Origin: Rickettsiales bacterium
GTDB lineage: Bacteria; Pseudomonadota; Alphaproteobacteria; Rickettsiales; JANQQO01
DNA: 9,184 nucleotides
Direction of reading: 5' to 3'
NCBI GenBank assembly: GCA_028289305.1
Contig: JANQQO010000212.1
Location: forward strand, 1 to 9,184
Of the stretch, positions 1-6,176 are shown in pieces. Position 1 is the stretch's first letter, and every line of letters begins with the position of its first letter. Under the pieces are notes generated by a model. It was not told where the DNA came from, ran no database searches, and worked only from the letters and a program-made list of their open reading frames with translations. A program made the position numbers and the translations under genes.

Positions 1-1045
1 CGGTGTGCGTGAGGCCGGTGGTTTCTGGAAAATTATGCATCACGTTAAAGTTCTGCACGGCTTGACCAGAAGCGCCTTTGAGCAAGTTATCAATGGCCGA
101 GACAATAACCACCCGGCTTTCCACCCGCTCTCTAAATACATTGATGAAGCAGTGATTCGTACCCTTTACTGCACGGGTGATAGGCATGGTGTCATCTTCG
201 AATACGGTGACAAAATGCTCGTGCTCAAACCGATCTAGCAAATGTTGTTTTACATCTTCCACCCGAGTTTCTGGCATGAGCTTGACATAGATAGTGGAGA
301 GGATACCACGGCTCATCGGCACCACTTGCGGCACGAAGGTGAGTTTTAGTTCTTTCTTACCCGCACAGGCGGCAAGCAGCTGCTCCACCTCGGCAACATG
401 GCGATGGCCGCCAATACCATAAGGCCTAACGCCTTCATTGACTTCGGGGAAGAGATTGGCGACTTTGGCCGACCTACCCGCGCCGGTGATTCCGGATTTG
501 GAGTCAATAATAATGCCATCACAGGAAACCGCATCGCTGTTCAACAGCGGGATAAGCGGTAGTAAGATGGACGTGGGGTAGCAGCCTGGGCACGCAACAA
601 GCTGCGCGTGTTTTACCGGCTCTCTGAAAAACTCCGTGAGGCCATAGACGGCTTCTTTCTGCAATTCTGCGGCGACATGGTCTTTGCCATACCATTGTTT
701 ATAAGCTTCGGGGCTGAATAGCCGGAAATCCGCCGAGAGATCAATAATCCGCAGCGTTCTCGGCAGGGCATTAATGATATCCTGCGAGGAACCGTGCGGC
801 AGGCAGAAAAACGCCACATCGATATCCAGCCAGCCCACATCGTTTAAAGAAACGAGCTTGGGCAGGGTAAGGCCCGCGAAATGCGGATAGAGCGAAGAGA
901 GCGATTTGCCAGCATTGCTTTCTGCAGCGAGGTATTTGATCTGGACATGAGGATGGCTAGCAAGTAGGCGCACCAATTCCGCGCCCGTATACCCACTAGC
1001 GCCAATAACTGCGACTTTGATTTTCTCTCCTGTGTTCATAGCCAT
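1..1045 (-). CDS. argC: N-acetyl-gamma-glutamyl-phosphate reductase, 3' end cut by window edge
   Basis: This enzyme makes N-acetylglutamate semialdehyde from N-acetylglutamyl phosphate with NADPH, the third step of arginine synthesis in the cytoplasm. I read 348 codons with no stop before the edge. The N-terminus has the nucleotide-binding loop GASGYTGAEL (residues 15-24). The catalytic cysteine lies in CPGCYPTS (Cys155), and the conserved GGHRH motif supplies His214 and His216. The last visible residues, ETTGL and a few more, match the usual C-terminus, so only a handful are missing. ATG at 1045 is preferred over the in-frame ATG at 1039 because a weak ribosome site (GATAGG) lies 7 nt upstream of it. 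The gene follows rpsI on the same strand, but a strong terminator ends about 17 nt before its start codon. No promoter fits in that gap, so expression probably depends on read-through. The family call is firm. Confidence 0.95.
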   Translation of the reverse strand, partial: MAMNTGEKIKVAVIGASGYTGAELVRLLASHPHVQIKYLAAESNAGKSLSSLYPHFAGLTLPKLVSLNDVGWLDIDVAFFCLPHGSSQDIINALPRTLRIIDLSADFRLFSPEAYKQWYGKDHVAAELQKEAVYGLTEFFREPVKHAQLVACPGCYPTSILLPLIPLLNSDAVSCDGIIIDSKSGITGAGRSAKVANLFPEVNEGVRPYGIGGHRHVAEVEQLLAACAGKKELKLTFVPQVVPMSRGILSTIYVKLMPETRVEDVKQHLLDRFEHEHFVTVFEDDTMPITRAVKGTNHCFINVFRERVESRVVIVSAIDNLLKGASGQAVQNFNVMHNFPETTGLTHT

Positions 1046-1061
1046 AATTTAACCTATCTTG

Positions 1062-1105
1062 AAAAATAAAAAAAGAGCAGTGAAGTGGGCTCCACTGCTC
1101 TTTTT
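1062..1105 (-). terminator. Intrinsic terminator of the rplM-rpsI transcript, upstream of argC
   Basis: A perfect 13-bp stem is formed by 1070-1082 (AAAAAGAGCAGTG) and 1093-1105 around a 10-nt loop. Read on the minus strand it is followed by a nearly unbroken U tract (complement of 1062-1074). The right arm also gives a short T run in the plus direction, so it could act both ways. It lies 22 bp past the rpsI stop codon and about 17 nt before the argC start. Its strength should make argC expression depend on incomplete termination. Confidence 0.9.
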
Positions 1106-1127
1106 CGCGTCCAAACACTGTTGTTCT

Positions 1128-1583
1128 TTAACGTTTTGAGAACTGGAAGCTTCTGCGTGCTTTTCGTTTCCCGTATTTTTTACGCTCTACTACGCGGCTA
1201 TCGCGTGTGAGAAACCCGCCTTTGCGCAACACGCCATGCGTGGAAGGATCAAAAAGATCCAGCGCGCGGCTGATGCCGTGGCGTACCGCACCGGCTTGAC
1301 CAGAAAGGCCGCCACCAACTACGGTGCAATATACATCGAATTTGCCGTTGGTATCTGTGGCGTCGAATGGCTGATTAATAATCATGCGCAGCACAGGCCG
1401 GGCGAAATAGGTGTTAATTTCTTTTTTGTTCACGGTGATTTTACCGGTGCCAGGTTTGATCCATACCCGGGCGACAGCGTCTTTACGCTTACCCGTGGCA
1501 TAAGAACGCCCTTGCTTATCACGCACAGGGGTTTTTTCCTCTGGCGTGGCTTGTGGTTCGTTTAATGCAGATACATCGACCAT
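1128..1583 (-). CDS. rpsI: 30S ribosomal protein S9
   Basis: S9 is a small-subunit protein whose C-terminal tail reaches the P-site tRNA. The 151-residue product has the family signatures: TGKRKDAVARVWI (30-42), GGGLSGQAGAVRHGISRAL (90-108) and the basic tail ending in SKR (149-151). Residues 1-22 are a poorly conserved, charged N-terminal extension compared with the ~130-residue E. coli protein, which from memory is common in alphaproteobacteria. The gene starts 2 bp after the rplM stop codon on the same strand, the classic L13-S9 pairing, so the two are co-transcribed and probably translationally coupled. Its ribosome site is weak (AAAGAG, about 10 nt upstream). The transcript ends at the hairpin just downstream. 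Identification is certain. Confidence 0.98.
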   Translation of the reverse strand: MVDVSALNEPQATPEEKTPVRDKQGRSYATGKRKDAVARVWIKPGTGKITVNKKEINTYFARPVLRMIINQPFDATDTNGKFDVYCTVVGGGLSGQAGAVRHGISRALDLFDPSTHGVLRKGGFLTRDSRVVERKKYGKRKARRSFQFSKR

Positions 1584-1585
1584 AA

Positions 1586-2053
1586 TTATACTGCTCTTTT
1601 TACGTTTTTAGGATTGAGTGCGGCAATATCTAACGCTTCTGGCTTTTGCCCCTCATGCGGGTGTGCTTCCCCCGCGTAGACATGCAGCTTGCCCATTTGC
1701 TTGCGCCCCAGAGGGTTGCGTGAAATCATACGCTGTACCGCTTTTTTCAGCACATCTTCTGGCGCTTTACCGGCCAAGATTTTCTTTGGCGTAGTAGAAC
1801 GCACACCGCCTGGATAGCCCGTATGGCGGTAATACGTTTTATTGCCGAGCTTGGTGCCAGTAAGATGCACTTTTTCTGCATTGACGATCACCACATGATC
1901 TCCACAATCCAGATGCGGCGTGAAATAGGGCTTATGCTTACCACGCAGCAGCTTTGCAGCCTGACTGGCCACCCGGCCTGCCACGAGATCCGTCGCATCA
2001 ATGAGCCACCATTTTCTGGTGATTTCTTGCGGTTTTGCGCTATATGTCTTCAT
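1586..2053 (-). CDS. rplM: 50S ribosomal protein L13
   Basis: L13 is an early-assembly 23S rRNA-binding protein of the large subunit. The 155-residue product contains the family landmarks WWLIDA (15-20), GRVAS (26-30), LRGKHKPYFTPHLDCGDHVV (36-55), YYRHTGYPGG (74-83) and MISRNPLGRKQMGKLHVYAG (109-128). The reading frame stays open for another 143 codons upstream, but that stretch lies antisense to the rluD-like gene and has no L13 homology. ATG 2053 fits both the family start and an AAGG ribosome site about 9 nt upstream. It is the first gene of the rplM-rpsI unit and has its own promoter about 35 bp upstream. Identification is certain. Confidence 0.98.
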   Translation of the reverse strand: MKTYSAKPQEITRKWWLIDATDLVAGRVASQAAKLLRGKHKPYFTPHLDCGDHVVIVNAEKVHLTGTKLGNKTYYRHTGYPGGVRSTTPKKILAGKAPEDVLKKAVQRMISRNPLGRKQMGKLHVYAGEAHPHEGQKPEALDIAALNPKNVKRAV

Positions 2054-2087
2054 TACACGTAACCTTATCGGTGTATTTGGGCTGCGG

Positions 2088-2115
2088 AGTATGCCATAAA
2101 ACGCTATGGTGTCAA
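2088..2115 (-). promoter_or_regulatory. Sigma-70-type promoter of rplM-rpsI
   Basis: On the minus strand there is a perfect -35 hexamer TTGACA (2115-2110), a 16-bp spacer and a -10 hexamer CATACT (2093-2088, 4 of 6 matches). Transcription would start near 2081, giving a leader of about 28 nt before the rplM ATG. The promoter lies immediately beside the start region of the divergent rluD-like gene, so the two transcription units share this short control region. Confidence 0.75.
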
Positions 2116-2149
2116 CGAAAAAGACGGAGATTTGAGCAAAAATCGTATC

Positions 2150-3130
2150 ATGAACGAGGACATACATCATATTACCGCGCCGGAAGAAGTCGGGAAGGTG
2201 CGGCTGGATAAATTTCTGACCGAGCACATGCCGGAATATTCGCGAAGCCGCATTCAAGCACTGATCAAGCAAGGGCAGGTGAAAAGCGGCGAGGAAGTAG
2301 TGACTGATTGCGCGCATGTGGTCACGGCGGGTGAGGTGTTTTGCGTGACCGTACCAGAAGCAGAACCGAGCGCACTTATGCCCTCCCCGATTGCGCTTTC
2401 TATAGTGTATGAGGATGAGCATGTACTGGTGGTGGATAAACCTGCTGGCATGACAGTGCACCCCGGAGCGGGCAACCATCAAGATACGCTGGTGAATGCG
2501 CTATTGGCGCATTGCGGCGATAGTCTTTCTGGAATTGGTGGCGTGGAGCGGCCAGGGATTGTACACCGCTTGGATAAAGACACCTCAGGGCTGTTGCTGG
2601 TGGCAAAGCATGATAAAGCGCATCGTGCCTTAGCCGAGCAGCTGCAAGAGCGCGTAATTAAGCGCGTGTATCAGGCGGTGGTGTGGGGGGTGCCCTCCCC
2701 TAGCGCCGGAACCGTACACACGCATATCGGCCGTCACCCGAAAGATCGGAAAAAAATGGCGGTGTTAAAAACATCGGGAAAAGAGGCCATCACCCACTAC
2801 CGGTTGCTGGAGCGCCTTGGTGCGGCAGCAAGCATGGTGGAATGCCGGCTGGAGACAGGGCGCACGCATCAGATTCGCGTGCATATGACGCATCTGGGAT
2901 ATCCGATTATAGGAGATGCGATGTATAAAAAAAATATCGCTAATTATTTGGAGAAGTTAACGGAAGATCAGAGGGTTAGTGTTGAGGCACTAAAAAGACA
3001 GGCACTGCATGCCTTGAAACTTGGATTTACCCATCCCATATCAGGAGAGTGGGTGGAATATACTTCCGCACTACCAAATGACATCGTATCGGTGATAGAT
3101 GCACTAAAAAATGCCGAAAAACTTGCATAA
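2150..3130 (+). CDS. rluD: RluD/RluA-family 23S rRNA pseudouridine synthase
   Basis: The family converts specific uridines in 23S rRNA (helix 69 for RluD itself) to pseudouridine. Order: an S4-like RNA-binding domain near the N-terminus (GKVRLDKFL through SRSRIQALIKQGQVKSG), then the catalytic domain. This has VDKPAGMTVHPGAG, the active-site motif HRLDKDTSGLLLVAK and the late motif TGRTHQIRVHMTHLGYPIIGD. Catalytic Asp is residue 142 from ATG 2150. The start is ambiguous. TTG at 2132 is in frame, but its GGAG lies only 2 nt away, while ATG 2150 lacks a clear ribosome site; both leave the S4 domain intact, and I prefer ATG, giving 326 residues. Adjacency to rpoH is a known alphaproteobacterial arrangement. 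RluD is likelier than RluC or RluA from length, the S4 domain and context, but the target is inferred. Confidence 0.92.
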   Translation: MNEDIHHITAPEEVGKVRLDKFLTEHMPEYSRSRIQALIKQGQVKSGEEVVTDCAHVVTAGEVFCVTVPEAEPSALMPSPIALSIVYEDEHVLVVDKPAGMTVHPGAGNHQDTLVNALLAHCGDSLSGIGGVERPGIVHRLDKDTSGLLLVAKHDKAHRALAEQLQERVIKRVYQAVVWGVPSPSAGTVHTHIGRHPKDRKKMAVLKTSGKEAITHYRLLERLGAAASMVECRLETGRTHQIRVHMTHLGYPIIGDAMYKKNIANYLEKLTEDQRVSVEALKRQALHALKLGFTHPISGEWVEYTSALPNDIVSVIDALKNAEKLA

Positions 3131-3146
3131 TATAGCAAAAAATGTT

Positions 3147-3178
3147 AGGTCCCACTAATATATAGCACATAGGAATCG
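3147..3178 (+). repeat. Left terminal inverted repeat of the palindromic element
   Basis: The outer 18 bases (AGGTCCCACTAATATATA) exactly match the reverse complement of 3402-3419. Beyond these, GCACATAGGAATCG aligns with CCGCATGGAATCG of the other end with a one-base gap, extending the repeat to about 32 bp. Confidence 0.85.
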
Positions 3179-3206
3179 CCATGAGTCAGATTTTGTTTAG
3201 GAACAA

Positions 3207-3252
3207 GGAAAATTTTGCGTTCGTAGCGGGGACTACGTACAAGAAATTTTCC
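3207..3252. repeat. Left internal hairpin of the element
   Basis: A 9-bp stem GGAAAATTT / AAATTTTCC (3207-3215 and 3244-3252) encloses a second hairpin, CGTAG (3222-3226), loop CGGGGA, CTACG (3233-3237). The inner loop can pair fully, with one G-U, to the TCCCTG loop of the right mini-hairpin (3330-3345), so the two could fold as a long arm or as a kissing pair. Confidence 0.7.
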
Positions 3253-3293
3253 GTAGTTAATAAGCAAAATCCGCCATGGCCCTTCGGGTTGCT

Positions 3294-3381
3294 GTGCATA
3301 TCACTGTTGACGTCGTTGAGCCGTTTGCCCGTAGTCCCTGCTACGCGCTGCACGTCTTGCCTAGTCAACAGTGATATGCAC
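3294..3381. repeat. Internal 18-bp inverted pair enclosing a mini-hairpin
   Basis: GTGCATATCACTGTTGAC at 3294-3311 is an exact inverted copy of 3364-3381, separated by 52 nt. The enclosed stretch contains CGTAG-TCCCTG-CTACG (3330-3345), which matches the left mini-hairpin (3222-3237) in reverse complement at 15 of 16 positions. If transcribed this would be a very stable stem. Confidence 0.8.
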
Positions 3382-3382
3382 G

Positions 3383-3411
3383 TTGCAACGATTCCATGCG
3401 GTATATATTAG
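3383..3411 (+). promoter_or_regulatory. Possible outward promoter toward rpoH at the right end of the element
   Basis: TTGCAA (3383-3388, 4 of 6 to the -35 consensus) is followed after 17 bp by TATTAG (3406-3411, 4 of 6). Transcription would start about 70 nt before the rpoH ATG. The match is modest and the terminal repeat is itself AT-rich, so chance is a real possibility. No better promoter is visible between the element and rpoH. Confidence 0.25.
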
Positions 3412-3419
3412 TGGGACCT
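3389..3419 (-). repeat. Right terminal inverted repeat of the palindromic element
   Basis: This is the inverted partner of 3147-3178, identical over the outermost 18 bp and imperfect over the next 13. It lies 68 bp before the rpoH start codon, so the rpoH control region begins at or inside the element. Confidence 0.85.
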
Positions 3420-3487
3420 GGTAACCTTCTTCCGGGGAATACCGAACTACATTACAGTAGACTCGTATAGACTAATTAAAGGGTGAT

Positions 3488-4363
3488 ATGACTGCTATTG
3501 CTTTACCTGTTGTTGCCGAATCCAGCCTCTCTCAGTATTTGGAGGAGATCAAACGCTTCCCTATGCTGGAAAAGGAGGAAGAGTATCTGCTGGCCAAAGC
3601 GTGGGTGGAACGTGGTGATACAGAAGCCGCGCATAAATTAGTGACGAGCCATTTACGCTTAGTGGCGAAGATTGCGATGGGCTTTCGTGGTTATGGCCTA
3701 CCCTTGGTAGAATTGATTTCAGAAGGTAATATTGGCCTGATGCAGGCAGTAAAGCGGTTTGACCCGGAAAAGGGATTCCGCCTGTCTACCTATGCGATGT
3801 GGTGGATTAAGGCCGCGATTCAGGAATTTATCTTGCGCTCATGGTCATTGGTGAAAATGGGCACGACCGCGGCTCAGAAGAAGCTATTCTTTAATTTACG
3901 CCGCCTGCGTAATTCTATTAGCAAGAGTGAAGTGGGCGATCTTTCGCCGGACGAAGTGGCGGTGATCGCGAATGAACTGGAAGTGCCTGAGCAAGACGTG
4001 GTGGAGATGGATCGGCGCCTGAATGGAAGTGATTACTCGCTAAATGCGACGTTTAGCGAGGAAAATGATGGTGAGTGGATCGATTATCTGGAAGACGAAG
4101 ATGCAAACCAAGAACACTGGGTAGCAGAAAACCAAGAAATCACCCAAAAGCGGGCATTATTAGCCACGGCGATGGGGCAACTGAACGCACGCGAGCAGGA
4201 TATTATTACTGCGCGGCGCTTGCAGGAAAACCCCACCACGCTCGAGGAGCTGAGTCAGAAATATGGCGTATCGCGGGAGCGCGTGCGGCAGATTGAAGCC
4301 CGGGCGATGGAAAAATTGCAAGAATCGGTATTGGCCGATCACGCTGCGGCATCTGCCGCCTGA
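3488..4363 (+). CDS. rpoH: RNA polymerase heat-shock sigma factor RpoH (sigma-32)
   Basis: RpoH directs RNA polymerase to chaperone and protease promoters. The 291-residue product has sigma-70-family region 2 (LRLVAKIAMGF near 57-67 and GNIGLMQAVKRFDPEKGFRL at 80-99, then STYAMWWIKAAI). It also carries the RpoH-specific box QKKLFFNLRR (130-139) that separates it from RpoD. The region 4.2 helix-turn-helix spans 251-277 (LEELSQKYGVSRERVRQIEA). The length is normal for alphaproteobacteria. The ribosome site is good (GGGTGAT directly before the ATG). The palindromic element ends 68 bp upstream, which may have displaced or replaced the native promoter. No clear sigma-32-type promoter is seen. The 3' end overlaps a convergent J-domain gene by 25 bp, which explains why both proteins end in alanine-rich tails. 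The assignment is firm. Confidence 0.98.
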   Translation: MTAIALPVVAESSLSQYLEEIKRFPMLEKEEEYLLAKAWVERGDTEAAHKLVTSHLRLVAKIAMGFRGYGLPLVELISEGNIGLMQAVKRFDPEKGFRLSTYAMWWIKAAIQEFILRSWSLVKMGTTAAQKKLFFNLRRLRNSISKSEVGDLSPDEVAVIANELEVPEQDVVEMDRRLNGSDYSLNATFSEENDGEWIDYLEDEDANQEHWVAENQEITQKRALLATAMGQLNAREQDIITARRLQENPTTLEELSQKYGVSRERVRQIEARAMEKLQESVLADHAAASAA

Positions 4364-5154
4364 GACGACGGACTGCTATCCTCTCGTTTATCCTTATATA
4401 AACGCTTTTCTTTTTCCTCAATTTCCCCCTCTACGCGTGATTTAATCATCGCGATGAGATCCCAGCCCTGTTCTTGTGATAGGAATGCGCGCTGCATCAG
4501 GCGGTAGGTGGATTGCTGGGTAAGCTGATGTTTTTTCTGCAATAAGCGATCTTTCTCGCGCAAGATATTATCATGACGGCGCTCAAGGCGCTCGAGCTTC
4601 TCCACAGGCGAGCGCGTGGGCTCCTGATGCATCTCGGCATAGCGCTGCTCTAGGCGCAGGAGCATATTGAGGCTGCCGCGGCGATAGGCATCGGTAAGTG
4701 TATAGAAATAATGCTTCGCACGCTCTTCTAGCGGAGTGGTATCTGGGTGGAATGCCTTAGCCAGCTTGCGATAGAGGCGTTTTATCTCTTGGTCACGAAT
4801 ATGTTTACGCACCGCATGGCGAGACCCTACCGGCATGCGCAACCCTTTGGTTTTACGGCTGATAGTAAGGCCGGAATGCACCGCTTTTTGGCGCGTATGA
4901 TGCTGTGGCTGCTGTGGCGCGGTGGTGTTGGTAAGCTGCGCATCCAGCCTGTGTAAACGCGCGAAGAGCGCACCGACTTCGTGATAATAATAATCGAGGA
5001 ATTCGCGCAGCTCTTCTTCTAAGAATTCAAGCTCTGATGCGGCGAGGCGGAGGTTTTCTAGCTCTTTACAGATGGCGTTTTCCAGCCACAGAATTTGGCG
5101 GTATATCTCCTTACCGGCGGAAAAATCAAGACGTGCTTTCTGCTCTTGCGACAT
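4339..5154 (-). CDS. Coiled-coil J-domain protein (DnaJ-like co-chaperone)
   Basis: J domains stimulate Hsp70 (DnaK) ATPase activity. In this 271-residue protein residues 28-75 form a charged, heptad-like helix ending in YYYHEVGALFARLHRLDAQL. A polar linker (76-120) follows. The J domain (about 121-175) has the hallmark HPD at 136-138 within LYRKLAKAFHPDTT and a following helix ending DAYRRG. A second coiled coil covers 183-212 and an acidic/lysine-rich helix 235-257. No Gly/Phe region or zinc-finger domain is present, so it is not DnaJ itself. From memory, small proteins pairing this type of N-terminal helix with a C-terminal J domain occur in cyanobacteria and gammaproteobacteria. The gene converges on rpoH with a 25-bp overlap. 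Its ribosome site is poor; ATG 5154 is the first available start. The client is unknown. Confidence 0.85.
   Translation of the reverse strand: MSQEQKARLDFSAGKEIYRQILWLENAICKELENLRLAASELEFLEEELREFLDYYYHEVGALFARLHRLDAQLTNTTAPQQPQHHTRQKAVHSGLTISRKTKGLRMPVGSRHAVRKHIRDQEIKRLYRKLAKAFHPDTTPLEERAKHYFYTLTDAYRRGSLNMLLRLEQRYAEMHQEPTRSPVEKLERLERRHDNILREKDRLLQKKHQLTQQSTYRLMQRAFLSQEQGWDLIAMIKSRVEGEIEEKEKRLYKDKREDSSPSSQAADAAA
4385..4415 (+). terminator. Candidate intrinsic terminator of rpoH, inside the convergent gene
   Basis: A 7-bp stem CGTTTAT / ATAAACG (4385-4391 and 4398-4404) with a 6-nt loop is followed by CTTTTCTTTTT (4405-4415). The stem is AT-rich and so only moderately stable, but position and T tract fit. 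If real, the rpoH mRNA carries about 50 nt beyond its stop codon that are antisense to the 3' end of the J-domain gene. Confidence 0.4.
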
Positions 5155-5222
5155 AGTTTAACACTATTCTTGTGTGGCGTTAGTAGCGAATTAAGCGCAT
5201 CACTACAACAGCCACCCTTAAC

Positions 5223-5238
5223 GGTGTCTAAAGACACC
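5223..5238. promoter_or_regulatory. Perfect 16-bp palindrome in the J-domain gene leader
   Basis: GGTGTCTAAAGACACC is fully self-complementary across both strands except for its AA centre in a 7+2+7 layout. It lies about 7-22 nt downstream of the predicted transcription start for the J-domain gene. This is a typical place for a repressor operator, or for a short 5' hairpin in the mRNA. Nothing in the window identifies the binding protein. Confidence 0.4.
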
Positions 5239-5251
5239 TGTCCCAGCCTTC

Positions 5252-5279
5252 GTTATACTATATCTAGTAGTTATTGCAA
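5252..5279 (-). promoter_or_regulatory. Predicted promoter of the J-domain gene
   Basis: The minus strand shows TTGCAA (5279-5274, 4 of 6 to the -35 consensus), a 16-bp spacer and TATAAC (5257-5252, 5 of 6 to the -10 consensus). The start would lie near 5245, about 90 nt before the ATG. It sits downstream of the AT-rich gene at 5302-6138, so the J-domain gene can be expressed independently of it. Confidence 0.5.
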
Positions 5280-5301
5280 GAAGGAATACTAGTAGTGGGG
5301 G

Positions 5302-6138
5302 TTAGTCCAGCGTTCGCTGGTTCAAGTCATGCCGCACCATTTGAATAACCTTATCAACATGTGTACCTGTTACGAGCTCCATTTCCTTCTCAAACTTGCT
5401 CGGCCTCACTTTCAGCAAAACACGAAAACACAACTCCCTTAATGGACACGGATATTCACCAGTATGCATCTCATCAAGAATTCCTTGTGCAACATCCTGA
5501 TGTTCTTCAAGCAAATAGTTTAAAAGCGCATCCACAGTAAAATAATTACTATCACCTTTTTGAATGTGACTTGCCTTCCTAATAAAACGAAGCAAGCGAT
5601 TAGTTTCTTCTTCTGCGCGCTGATTTGCTGTTGGACTGTGAAGATAGAACGAGTTCTGTACCAACACACCAAGAACTAGCTTAAAATCATCTCCGAGCTT
5701 CTCTGATGCAAGATCATATATTTTTTTAAAATCCTGGTTCTTTTTCACAAGTTCTTCTGCAGTTGACAAAATCTTTTCTCTACCTTCAGAAGTCTTTATT
5801 TTTGGAGGGTCATCATGCGTGCATTCATCTTTGGCAATTGTTTTTGCAAAGAACAGTAATTCTCTTAAATCCTGTTCGCCAATCTGTTTTTCTATTTCAT
5901 CCAGATCAATAATGTCGTAATCACGCGTTATCTGGATATAATACCTACGAACTAGCACCTCATAACGCTGCCCGTTCACTTCTTGATCAAGCTTATCTCC
6001 AAACTTAGTTTGAAGCCGAGAATGCAAATCTGGATCTAGATTTTCTAGTATCTCACGCATGCTATAATCATCATCTGGCGGATCGATTTCACTCTTCTTA
6101 AAGAAGCATGCCACTTGCAACGCTACAGATTCTGGCAC
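5302..6138 (-). CDS. Unrecognised AT-rich gene, soluble helical protein
   Basis: I do not recognise this 278-residue protein. It has no signal peptide, membrane segment, zinc-binding cluster or nucleotide-binding motif that I can see. It is rich in Asp, Glu and Lys and looks mostly helical, with an acidic stretch PPDDD near residue 20, a segment RYEVLVRRYYIQITRDYDII (58-77) and a conserved-looking C-terminal half (197-278). The start is GTG 6138: a perfect GGAGG lies 6 nt upstream, whereas an ATG at 6143 is out of frame and too close to it. Base composition differs from its neighbours: two 60-base samples (5701-5760, 5881-5940) are each 32% GC, against 57-60% in samples from the flanking J-domain and TPR genes. 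Recent transfer is plausible. It is divergent from ccmC. Confidence 0.8.
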   Translation of the reverse strand: MPESVALQVACFFKKSEIDPPDDDYSMREILENLDPDLHSRLQTKFGDKLDQEVNGQRYEVLVRRYYIQITRDYDIIDLDEIEKQIGEQDLRELLFFAKTIAKDECTHDDPPKIKTSEGREKILSTAEELVKKNQDFKKIYDLASEKLGDDFKLVLGVLVQNSFYLHSPTANQRAEEETNRLLRFIRKASHIQKGDSNYFTVDALLNYLLEEHQDVAQGILDEMHTGEYPCPLRELCFRVLLKVRPSKFEKEMELVTGTHVDKVIQMVRHDLNQRTLD

Positions 6139-6176
6139 TCCATTCCTCCGTGTATTTAGACCGTTTTTTCTACTGT

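Larger units (their letters stand above)
3147..3419. mobile_element. MITE-like palindromic element, 273 bp, between rluD and rpoH
   Basis: The stretch is bounded by an exact 18-bp inverted repeat (3147-3164 and 3402-3419). The match continues imperfectly inward to about 32 bp (3147-3178 against 3389-3419, both reaching a shared GGAATCG). Inside are a left hairpin (3207-3252), an 18-bp exact inverted pair (3294-3311 / 3364-3381), and two 16-nt mini-hairpins whose sequences are inverted copies of each other. No transposase is encoded. Flanks show no convincing target duplication (left TGTT, right GGTA). This is the shape of a non-autonomous MITE or an exported palindromic repeat. With one copy visible, mobility is inferred. 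It separates two genes usually found adjacent. Confidence 0.65.

Noticed and set aside
1236..1565. A 109-codon plus-strand frame opposite rpsI
   Set aside because: It is antisense to a certain ribosomal protein gene and has no recognisable content.
1584..1600. TATAAT sequence just before the rpsI start
   Set aside because: It lies within a few bases of the start codon with no suitable -35, so it cannot serve rpsI as a promoter.
2054..2482. A 143-codon N-terminal extension of rplM
   Set aside because: It is antisense to the rluD-like gene, unlike any L13, and the promoter and ribosome site place the start at 2053.
3181..3411. A 76-codon plus-strand frame, and a 60-codon frame on the other strand, inside the palindromic element
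   Set aside because: Both follow the inverted repeats, the plus frame ends within the terminal repeat, neither has a ribosome site, and no family is recognisable. They are more likely by-products of the symmetric sequence.
4343..4360. GC-rich dyad GCGGCATCTGCCGC in the rpoH / J-domain overlap
   Set aside because: It codes for alanine tails on both strands and has no following T tract, so it is not a convincing terminator.
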